Positions 33,109 through 41,018 of a stretch of DNA of 64,000 nt are shown here, one piece after another. The translations under genes and the position numbers were made by a program. The stretch comes from Labrys sedimenti (GTDB lineage: Bacteria > Pseudomonadota > Alphaproteobacteria > Rhizobiales > Labraceae), in NCBI RefSeq assembly GCF_034424805.1, contig NZ_JAXOUF010000016.1, positions 42,330 through 106,329 of the forward strand, written 5' to 3'. The notes below the pieces were generated by a model. It was not told the DNA's origin. It made no database searches and saw nothing but the letters and a program-made list of their open reading frames with translations. Position 1 is the first letter of the stretch. Every line of letters begins with the position of its first letter.

Positions 33109-34938
33109 ATGCCTACAACCTACGGGCCAAATAGTGGCAATGTCAGCTATACGGTAAGCGATCCCTTTTTGGGAACGTCGAACATAAGTATTTCGGGTGG
33201 CGCAAGCGGAAGTTCTACCGTAAACGGTGTACCGACTGGTAATATTGTTACGACCAACGGTGGCACGACCAGTATTGTTAATGCGCTTCTTGGTGGTACC
33301 TATGCGGTGGTCCCCGGCGTAACGGGGCAGGTTAACATCGTCGTCAGCCTGGCGACCTTGACGCCCAACACGATCTATGTTGGCGGAACGGCCACGATCA
33401 ATTCGGGCGCCAATGCACTCAGCGGTCTTGTGGTTAATGTCGATGGTGGCAGCGCTACGATGGCCAACGGTATTGTGGCCAATGCGTTGAGCGGTACGAC
33501 GGTCAATCTGACGGATGGCGGCAGCTTCAGCAATGGCAACAACCTTGCCAATGTGCTGACGAGTTCCACTATCAATTATGGTCCTGGTGGCGGTACCTTT
33601 ACCGTCAACGGCGGCGGCGCGCTGATCGATCTGTCCAGCACCACCATCAACGGCTTTGCGACGAATAACGGCCTGAACCATCTGTCGTTCCAGAACACCT
33701 CGGCTGCGGCAGCCACCTATCAGATTTCAAATACAGGCAATGGGCAGAGCATCGTGGTCCGCGATGCCAACGGCAACATCATCGCGCAAGCCAATATCGC
33801 CGGCCAGACGCTCAACACCGGCACCTATACGCCTGGCGATCCGGGGCCGCTGACCGTTGGCAGCAATGGCACCACCCTGACCATCACCGACCAGGCCGTG
33901 GTCTGCTTCCTCGCCGGCACGCTCATCCGCACGGCCACCGGTGAAGTCGCCATCGAGAAGATCCAGGTCGGCGATGAGATCTTCGTTTCCATCGATGGTA
34001 AGGATGAACTGCGTCCCGTGACCTGGATCGGCTCGGGCCATGTCTTGAGCAACCCGGTGTATCCCATGGACATGGGCGGCTACCCCGTCCGCATCCTCAA
34101 GGATGCGATCGCCGAAGGCGTGCCCTATCAGGATCTGCTGGTCACGGCCGAGCACAGCTTCTTCTTCGAAGGCAAGCTGGTGCCGATCCGCATGCTGGTC
34201 AATGGCCGGAGCATCTTCTATGACCGCTCCTTCCAGACCTACACCTACTACCATGTCGAGCTGGCCCAGCATGGCATCATCCATGCCAACGGCATGCTCT
34301 CCGAGAGCTATCTCGACACGGGCAATCGCAAGAACTTCGTGGCCCAGCACGGCGTGGTGCCGTTCCCCGGCAAGGCCAAGGACTGGTCGGTCGATGCCGC
34401 GGCGCCGCTCTGCGTCGAGCGCGCCTTCGTGGAGCCGATCTTCCGCGCCATCGAGGCCCGGGCGGCCCTGCGCAACGATCCGGTGCAGTCGCAGCCGGTC
34501 GAACTGACCCGCGAAGCCGATCTGCACCTGGTCACCGAGAGCGGCCGGGTCATCCGCCAGGCTCGCGAAGCCGATGGCATGGCCCTGTTCATGATCCCCT
34601 CGAATGTGCGGTCGGTGCGCATCGTCTCGCGCGCCAGCCGTCCGGCCGACACGATCGGGCCCTATGTCGATGACCGCCGTTTCCTCGGCGTGCTGGTCGG
34701 TGCCGTCACGCTGCAGGACGGCAATGTCCGCCGCGAGATCGACACCCATCTGACCTCCCGCACGCTGCGCGGCTGGTCGGTACCGGAAGGAGCTCGCCGC
34801 TGGACGGATGGCGATGCCGTGCTGCCGCTCGGCGAGCGCGCGCCCAATGCGATCGCCATGCTGGGGCTGCAGATCGTGGCTGCCGGACCCTATGTGGTCG
34901 AGGCTGACGCCGCCGCGGATGCTGCGCTGAACGGCTGA
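33109..34938 (+). CDS. Hint-domain protein with repetitive beta-rich N-terminus
   Basis: The 609-residue protein has three parts. Residues 1-260 are Gly/Ser/Thr/Asn-rich and repetitive (TINSGANALSGLVVNVDGG, NGIVANALSGTTVNLTDGG), as in secreted beta-solenoid or adhesin-like proteins, without a classical signal peptide. Residues about 263-440 are a Hint (hedgehog/intein) domain: VVCFLAGTLIRTATGEVAI with C266 as likely nucleophile, VGDEIFVSIDG, LLVTAEHSFFF with H349, and YHVELAQHGIIHANGMLSES. Residues about 475-590 form a third domain (VRSVRIVSRASRPADT, DDRRFLGVLVGAVTL, RRWTDGDAVLPL). AGGAGG lies upstream of the ATG. The Hint part may cleave the chain or attach it to another molecule. A free-standing relative of the third domain is at 35965. 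Confidence 0.85.
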   Translation: MPTTYGPNSGNVSYTVSDPFLGTSNISISGGASGSSTVNGVPTGNIVTTNGGTTSIVNALLGGTYAVVPGVTGQVNIVVSLATLTPNTIYVGGTATINSGANALSGLVVNVDGGSATMANGIVANALSGTTVNLTDGGSFSNGNNLANVLTSSTINYGPGGGTFTVNGGGALIDLSSTTINGFATNNGLNHLSFQNTSAAAATYQISNTGNGQSIVVRDANGNIIAQANIAGQTLNTGTYTPGDPGPLTVGSNGTTLTITDQAVVCFLAGTLIRTATGEVAIEKIQVGDEIFVSIDGKDELRPVTWIGSGHVLSNPVYPMDMGGYPVRILKDAIAEGVPYQDLLVTAEHSFFFEGKLVPIRMLVNGRSIFYDRSFQTYTYYHVELAQHGIIHANGMLSESYLDTGNRKNFVAQHGVVPFPGKAKDWSVDAAAPLCVERAFVEPIFRAIEARAALRNDPVQSQPVELTREADLHLVTESGRVIRQAREADGMALFMIPSNVRSVRIVSRASRPADTIGPYVDDRRFLGVLVGAVTLQDGNVRREIDTHLTSRTLRGWSVPEGARRWTDGDAVLPLGERAPNAIAMLGLQIVAAGPYVVEADAAADAALNG

Positions 34939-34986
34939 CAATATCGACGACAAGAATCAGCCAGCCCTTGAACAGGGCTGGCCGAC

Positions 34987-35577
34987 ATGCTTTTCAGGGG
35001 CATGCGCTACGCCACGATCCTGCAGCCTGGCCAGGTTTGGATGTCTTCCGGTCGCGGGGATTCCCAGCGAATCGTCGTCGACGTCTTCAAGGGCAAGGTG
35101 CTCTATCGCCTGGCGTCGCAATCGGCCGATGATGTGCCGCAGGAGGCCTCCCGCAGTGCGTTCCGGCGCTGGATTGCCGACAACAGCGCCGAATTGACCG
35201 ATCAGGATGCCGAGGCCGGGCAGAAGGTTTCGCCCAGCGCCGAACTCGGAAAGCGGATCCGGGCCTTGCGGCAGGCCGCCGGCATGACCCAGCAGCAGCT
35301 TGCCGATGCGGTCGAGGTTTCGCGGGCGGCGGTCGCCTTCTGGGAAACCGGGCGAGAGGGCAGCATCAACAAACATCTGACAGCGCTCTGTCAGGCCCTG
35401 GGGGTCGGCGAAGACACGTTGCTGAACGGACTCGCCGAGGAGCGTATCGAGACCACCCTGTCGCCCGACGAGGCCGATCTCATCGCGCTCTATCGCATGC
35501 TCAGCCCGAGCCGGAAGCTGAGCGCGCAGAAATGGCTGGAACGCCAGACGAATCAGCGCGAACCGGATGATGGATGA
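34987..35577 (+). CDS. XRE-family helix-turn-helix regulator
   Basis: The 196-residue protein has a small N-terminal domain (about 1-65, ILQPGQVWMSSG then QRIVVDVFKGKVLYRL) of unknown type and an HTH_3 domain at about 87-145: LGKRIRALRQAAGMTQQQLADAVEVSRAAVAFWETGREGS, which is a textbook Cro/CI helix-turn-helix. The C-terminal part (LSPDEADLIALYRMLSPSRK) may mediate dimerisation. It sits between the Hint gene and the gene for the related small domain and may control the polysaccharide locus. Start could be the second Met at 35002. Confidence 0.85.
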   Translation: MLFRGMRYATILQPGQVWMSSGRGDSQRIVVDVFKGKVLYRLASQSADDVPQEASRSAFRRWIADNSAELTDQDAEAGQKVSPSAELGKRIRALRQAAGMTQQQLADAVEVSRAAVAFWETGREGSINKHLTALCQALGVGEDTLLNGLAEERIETTLSPDEADLIALYRMLSPSRKLSAQKWLERQTNQREPDDG

Positions 35578-35964
35578 GGCGTCCGCGCCTGGGCGAGATG
35601 CAATCTCCTCGTCTCGATCCTGGTGCCGGGCTTCTTGTTCCGGGCTTCTTGTTTTTGAATGGTTTCTTGGCTGAAAATCTGCCGGCCCCTGCGGAGAATG
35701 CTGCAGCCTTGCAATGGCGACCGGGCAGAGCGTCCCCCGGGCGTCGCGCCACCATTCCGGAAATGGACTGGATTAGCCAAAAGTAGAATTATATAGAGTC
35801 AAAATAGGTATTCTTGCCGCTGCGTCGACGCCGCCTGCGGGCGACGGGTTGGCTCCTAACCTTGGAAGGGATTGCCTGGTGTCGGTCAGTTTCGCGAAGC
35901 CGTCATATTCGCCCCGGCCCTCTGGCCTGTCTCCCGTCACTTCCGGGGCATGAAGGGTAAGGAC
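35578..35964. other. Intergenic stretch, likely promoter region
   Basis: Nearly 390 bases without a credible gene. An AT-rich tract at about 35785-35815 (AATTATATAGAG) and a GC-rich inverted sequence near 35822-35850 stand out; the former could hold a promoter for the gene at 35965. Confidence 0.4.
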
Positions 35965-36465
35965 ATGCTGGATTCCTTGCCTCCGGCCGAAACGGCGGAT
36001 CACAGGATGGTGGGTGATCCGGCCCTGCGCCTCTGGTTCGATCAACGTGAATGCCGGCCGGTCTCGATCGAAGGCGCCATTCATACCTTTGTCGTGCCGC
36101 CGGACTTCAGGCAGGCGCGGCTCGTCTCGCGATCCGGCCAGGTCGAACCTGTGGAGGAGGATGAGCGTGTGCTCGGCGTGGCGGTCGGGCGCATCTGCCT
36201 GCGCGGCAAGCATGGCCTTCGCGAGATCGCGCTCGACCACCCCAGGCTGGAACACGGATTTTACGCCTGCGAACGCGAGGGGGAGGTGATGTGGCGCTGG
36301 TCGAACGGCGACGCTCAGCTTCCTGCCGATCTGCTGGATTACGATGGCTCTGCGCCGGATCTGATCGAGATCCACCTTCACACGAAACTGTCAGCCTATC
36401 GGGTCGATCCAGGCGAGGGCGGCAGTACCGCTGATGGTTTGGCGGGCGGAAACGCGGCGGCGTAG
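35965..36465 (+). CDS. Free-standing relative of the Hint protein's C-terminal domain
   Basis: A 166-residue protein aligned by eye with residues about 510-600 of the Hint protein: FVVPPDFRQARLVSRSGQVEP matches FMIPSNVRSVRIVSRASRPAD, DERVLGVAVGRICL matches DRRFLGVLVGAVTL, and MWRWSNGDAQLP matches ARRWTDGDAVLP. No Hint domain or signal peptide is present. ATG 35965 has AAGGG seven bases before it; ATG 35950 is an alternative. The domain is probably an accessory or recognition module shared by proteins of this polysaccharide locus; its function is not known to me. Confidence 0.7.
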   Translation: MLDSLPPAETADHRMVGDPALRLWFDQRECRPVSIEGAIHTFVVPPDFRQARLVSRSGQVEPVEEDERVLGVAVGRICLRGKHGLREIALDHPRLEHGFYACEREGEVMWRWSNGDAQLPADLLDYDGSAPDLIEIHLHTKLSAYRVDPGEGGSTADGLAGGNAAA

Positions 36466-36963
36466 CGGAGCGTTCGTGGCTGGCAAAAGTTTTCGAAAGA
36501 CAAGGTGGAATTACCGGAATAATGCGTTCATTGCTGTATTCATGACGGGCAGCGTTCCTCACCAGCAGATTCTTCCGGACGATCTGGTTCGTGAAATTGC
36601 GCGATATTTACTGCTGGACCGATGAAGATCACCAGCCGGAAGGGGACAACAGGCAGGAAACGAATCGCCTGCAGTCTTTTTCCGCCCGCGTGATGTCCCG
36701 TGGCACTATATCCACAAAATGCATGTCGTGCTGGACCAAGATGTAATTGTCATGGCGACGTCGATCGTCAACAGATAGTAATGTGTTCGACGTATCGATG
36801 AAGGTACCTATCAGGAGCTTGAAGCCCAGGGATGATTGTTTTGCCGTTTGGCTAAGCCTCCCCGTTGGGTGGGGCGTCTCGACCGCCCGAGGCGTGGATG
36901 CAGGACCGATACTGACCTGCCGCCGCGATCGGAACCAAAAGCGTGTTTGAATACCGGTGTAGT
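36466..36963. other. Intergenic stretch before the first large glycosyltransferase
   Basis: About 500 bases of slightly lower G+C. Frames at 36434-36625 (plus) and 36629-37000 (minus) show no ribosome-binding site or recognisable family. They could be remnants of older genes. Confidence 0.4.
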
Positions 36964-39804
36964 ATGGGCAAGAGCTCTCGTTTCTGGACAAAATTGGCAC
37001 CGATCAAGAAGATGCCTTCTTTCGCGTCGTCAGGGCATCAGGCCAATCCGGACCTCAATCTACCGAGCGATTTCGACTGGCAGGTCTACGTCAGCTCGCA
37101 CACCGATCTGCAATCCTTCTCGCAGGCCAGGGCCGAAAAACACTATGCAAGCCATGGGGCGGCGGAAGGTCGTCTCTATAGCGAGAGGGGCATCGGCCAC
37201 TACATTGCCGAGCTCGAAGCCGAGCATGGCAAGTTGCCGGAGCTGTTCGACTGGAAGGAATATATCGAGCGCTATTCCGACCTCTCCTCCCTCGGTTCGT
37301 CCTATGCGGCCGCCAGGCATTTCCTGCTGCATGGCCGCAAGGAAGGGCGGGTTCCCTACCAGTTCGATGCCGATCTCTACCGCGCCCTCTATTTCAAGGG
37401 CATTCAGATCCCGAACGACGCCCTGCTGGAACACTACCAATCCGTCGGCAAGCCGGCCGGTGCGGTCGGAACGCTGGACCAGCTCGCGCAGAGCGAGGGA
37501 CTGCAGGACGGATATTGGCTACGTTTCCTCAATCTAGAGGAGTTCAACCTCCTGAACTCGCGCTGGGTCGGGGAGGCCGCCAACAAGCAGGAGGCCTTGC
37601 AGGCGATGATCCGCGAAGGCTTCGAGCGCCTGGCGCCGATCTCCTTCGTGCACGCCTTCGATCCGGTTTACTTTGCCGATGCCAATCCGGCGCAGGCCGG
37701 CAAGACGCCGGCCGAACTCTATCAATATTGGCTGTTTACCGGCCTGAAAGCCAAGGTGCCCGGCAATGCCGCCGAACATCTCAAGCTGCACGGCCTTGCC
37801 TTGCTCGAATATCCGGCCGGGTTCGACTGGCGGGCCTATGGCAACCGCCCTGGTGTGACGCCCAAGCATCGCTGGGACCTGCTCTATCATCTCACCGTCA
37901 ATGACGCGATCCCGGCCCACGAGATTCCGCTCGGGCCGAGCGGCGGCCGGGACTTCCTGCTGGCCCTGGCAGGCGCCCTGAAGGTGCGCAATCCCGACCG
38001 CGCGGCCAGCCTCTATGCCTTCCTCGACAGCAAGAGCCCGCTTGGGCCGGTGGAACGGGAGCGCTGGGCCGATTGCCTGGCCGCGCGGGAAAAGTGGGAG
38101 GAGGCGCTGCCTCTCTATCGCCAGGCCATCGACGCAGGCTCGATCCAGGTCCAGACCGCCGTCAAGGCGATCGAGGCTGCCTTGAAGCTGCGCGAGCCCG
38201 AACAGGCGGTGGAGGTCCTTCTCCAGACCAGGACGGCTTCCGGCGGCGACATTCGGTGGCGCGAGGCGCTGCGCCAGACCATCGATGCCGCATTCCGGGA
38301 AGCCTGGATCGCGGCCGAGGAACTCTATGCCAAGGAGCGCCGCCAGGAAGCGGACGATGTCATGACCAAGGTGGTCGCCGACATCGCAAGCTGGTGGAAT
38401 ACCTTTGATCCACCCGGCCCACCGCTGCCGGCAACGCCCGATCAGCGCGTCGTCATGCTGGCCAATGTCGATCTGCGGCAATGCACGCAATATCGCGTGA
38501 CCCAGAAGATCGAGATCGCCAAGGTGGCCGGCCTCAAGCTGGAAGTCTACACCCAGGCGGAGGTGGATGACTTCATCACGGCCATGCCGGGGGCCAGCGC
38601 CGCCATCTTCTATCGCCTGCCGGCCTTGCCGTCGAACATCCGGGCGATCTCGATCTGCCGGGCGCTCGGCATCCCCAGCTATTACGACATCGACGACCTG
38701 ATCTTCGACGGCACCCACTATCCCGAGCCGATCGAGACCTATGGCGCCTCGGTCAGCAAGAGCTTCTATCATTCGCTGCAGATGGGAGTACCGCTGTTCC
38801 GGGCGGCGCTTGCGATGTGCGACTATGGCATCGCCTCCACGACCCTGCTCGCCGGCTATATGGAAAAGCTGGTGCGAACCGGCCGCTGCTTCGTGCTGCC
38901 CAACGGCATCGACAGCCATGACGCCGACCATTTCCAGCAGCGCATTCCGCGGGTGCGGCGCAACGACGACGTCGTGCTGTTCTACGGCTCGGGCACCAAG
39001 GCGCATAACAGCGACTTCCTCGAGCTCGTCGGCGGACCGTTGCTGAACCTGATGGAACGCCACCCGAATGTGCGCCTGATGGTGGTGGGCTATCTGTCCC
39101 TCGATGAACGTTTCGATGCGGTGCGCGAGCGCATCACCCAGCTCGAATGGACCAAGGATGTGCAGTCCTATTGGTCCTTGCTGGCCGAAGCCGACATCAA
39201 CATGGCGGTGCTCGTGCCGGCGCCGACCACCAACGGCAAGAGCGAGATCAAGTGGCTGGAGGCTGCCGCCTTCAGCGTGCCTTCGGTGGTCAGCGCCACC
39301 CATCGCTATGAGGAAGTGCTCGAAGACGGTGTCGACGCCTTTCTCGCGCGTACGCCCGAGGAGTGGGAAACCGCGCTCGAGGCCCTGATCCGCTCGCCCG
39401 AACGCCGCCAGGCCATGGCCGAGGCGGCGCGCGCCAAGGCCGTGAGCTTCTACAGCCTGGAGCGCAATGCCGAACGTTTCAAGGAGTTGCTGGCGCCGGC
39501 CTTCAATCGCAGCGACACCCGGCTGCAGCTTTCCCGGCGCAAGAAGCGCATCCTGTTCTTCAACATCTTCTTTCCGCCCCAGACCATCGGTGGCTCGACC
39601 CGCGTCATCAGGGACAATATCGACAGCTTCATCGGCTCGAACTTCGCCACCGAATGCGATTTTGCGGTGATGACGTCGGACAACGACAACCGCAAACCCT
39701 ACCAGCTGCGGGTCGAGAACTATAAGGGCATCCCGGTCTTCCGGGCCAATTCCCCGATCGAGGACATCCAGGAATGGCGCCCCTTCAACGAGCGCTATGG
39801 CTAG
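36964..39804 (+). CDS. Large glycosyltransferase, first part, cut by an amber codon
   Basis: 946 residues ending at TAG 39802-39804. The N-terminus has three repeats of the type FDWQVYVSSHTDL...HYASHGAAEGR (about 37-165). A helical, TPR-like section follows (about 330-480). Then comes a GT4-type glycosyltransferase domain (about 495-850): YYDIDDLIFDG, CFVLPNGIDSHDADH, LFYGSGTKAHNSDFLE, SEIKWLEAAAFSVPSVVSAT. A second GT domain begins RILFFNIFFPPQTIGGSTRV and is interrupted after EWRPFNERYG. The same frame continues at once (see 39817). The minus-strand paralogue at 46048 reads on without a stop at this point (NHGRLFRRVL). The first GT domain could still be functional. ATG 36964 is chosen; a GTG at 36943 is possible. 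Confidence 0.8.
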   Translation: MGKSSRFWTKLAPIKKMPSFASSGHQANPDLNLPSDFDWQVYVSSHTDLQSFSQARAEKHYASHGAAEGRLYSERGIGHYIAELEAEHGKLPELFDWKEYIERYSDLSSLGSSYAAARHFLLHGRKEGRVPYQFDADLYRALYFKGIQIPNDALLEHYQSVGKPAGAVGTLDQLAQSEGLQDGYWLRFLNLEEFNLLNSRWVGEAANKQEALQAMIREGFERLAPISFVHAFDPVYFADANPAQAGKTPAELYQYWLFTGLKAKVPGNAAEHLKLHGLALLEYPAGFDWRAYGNRPGVTPKHRWDLLYHLTVNDAIPAHEIPLGPSGGRDFLLALAGALKVRNPDRAASLYAFLDSKSPLGPVERERWADCLAAREKWEEALPLYRQAIDAGSIQVQTAVKAIEAALKLREPEQAVEVLLQTRTASGGDIRWREALRQTIDAAFREAWIAAEELYAKERRQEADDVMTKVVADIASWWNTFDPPGPPLPATPDQRVVMLANVDLRQCTQYRVTQKIEIAKVAGLKLEVYTQAEVDDFITAMPGASAAIFYRLPALPSNIRAISICRALGIPSYYDIDDLIFDGTHYPEPIETYGASVSKSFYHSLQMGVPLFRAALAMCDYGIASTTLLAGYMEKLVRTGRCFVLPNGIDSHDADHFQQRIPRVRRNDDVVLFYGSGTKAHNSDFLELVGGPLLNLMERHPNVRLMVVGYLSLDERFDAVRERITQLEWTKDVQSYWSLLAEADINMAVLVPAPTTNGKSEIKWLEAAAFSVPSVVSATHRYEEVLEDGVDAFLARTPEEWETALEALIRSPERRQAMAEAARAKAVSFYSLERNAERFKELLAPAFNRSDTRLQLSRRKKRILFFNIFFPPQTIGGSTRVIRDNIDSFIGSNFATECDFAVMTSDNDNRKPYQLRVENYKGIPVFRANSPIEDIQEWRPFNERYG

Positions 39805-39816
39805 CTCTTTGCCCGC

Positions 39817-40887
39817 GTGCTGGAGTTCTGGCGGCCGGACCTGGTGCATATCCACTCTCCGCAGCGGGGGAGTGCCTCACTGATGACCGCCTGCATCCGG
39901 GCAGGCGTGCCCTATATCAACACCGTCCATGACGGCTGGTGGGTGTCGGACTATAATTTCCTCACCGATATCACCGGGGCGCCGGTCGAGCCGGAGGAGG
40001 CGCTGCCTTCCAGGCCTCCTTTCGGCAAATCGATCGGGCGCTCGCTCGAACGTCGCCGTCGCCTGCGCATCCTGCTCGAACGTTCGGCCGCCATCCTGGG
40101 GGTCTCGGATGCATTCACCCAGATCATGCATCGCGCCGGCTACCCCGTAGCGCGCTCGGTGCCCAATGGCGTGCCGGCGATGGAACGCGTGAGGAAGACC
40201 CGCTCCCCCAATGGCAAGGTGCGCCTGGTCCAGGTCAGCGGCGAAACCCATCACAAGGGCTTCCACCTCGTGCAGGCCGCCTTCAAGCAGGGGCGCTTTG
40301 CCAATCTCGAACTGACGATCGTCGATCATCAGCGCTTCGGCGGGCCGGCCCTGGAAACGCGCTGGGGCGAGACGCTGGTCCGCTTCGTCGGCAAGACCAA
40401 GCAGGAAGACATGCACACGCTATACGCGCAGCAGGACGTCCTGCTGGTGCCCTCGGTCTGGCCCGAAAGCTTCGGCCTGGTCTCGCGCGAAGCCACGTCC
40501 GCCGGCCTTTGGGTGATCGCCTCCGACCGCGGGGCGATCGGAGAAGGCATCGAGCATGGCGTCAATGGCTGGGTGCTCGACGTCGCCACGATCGAACCTT
40601 TGTTGAGTACGCTCGAAGAGATCAATGCTTCCCCCGAGCGCTATCTCGCTTCGCCGCCGGCCCTGGCCGTCAAGCCCCGCACCGCCGCGGACCAGGCGCG
40701 CGACCTGATCGCGATCTATCGCGACATTCTCAAGCGCCCGCCCGAACAGGAGCCCTGGCCCTACTTCATGACCGGCGACTTCGTCGAAGACGAGGATGCC
40801 AGCCAGGAGGATCGCGACTGGTTGAGGGGCAAGCGCAAGACCTTCTTTGCCGATTTCGGCAACACCAAGGGAAGTGGCACCAGATGA
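39817..40887 (+). pseudogene. Second glycosyltransferase part, downstream of the amber codon
   Basis: The frame of the preceding gene continues after TAG without any shift: LFARVLEFWRPDLVHIHSPQRG, THDGW-like VHDGWWVSDYNFL, then AILGVSDAFTQIMH, SVPNGVPAMERV, LLVPSVWPESFGLVSREATSAGLWVIASDRGAIGEGIEHGVNG, the donor-binding end of a GT4 domain. GTG 39817 is only 12 bases after the stop and could allow re-initiation, giving 356 residues. This half lacks the N-terminal part of its domain, so it is either translated by readthrough or re-initiation, or is the inactive end of a broken gene. Confidence 0.7.
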
Positions 40888-41018
40888 AGCTTGATCTTTG
40901 CGCCCGATGACATCGCTCGAAGCCACAAAGATAAGCCGAAACAAAGAGTTGTAGAAGAAGGTCGTTTTTCCGGGATGCGTTTCTCAGGCGCTGTCGGATT
41001 TTTGGGGAGTGGCAGGCG

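Noticed and set aside
36434..37000. Small genes in the gap before the large glycosyltransferase
   Set aside because: Short frames on both strands lack ribosome-binding sites and recognisable family traits; remnants cannot be excluded.
37534..39855. Open frame of 773 codons on the minus strand
   Set aside because: Antisense to the first large glycosyltransferase; no domain recognisable.
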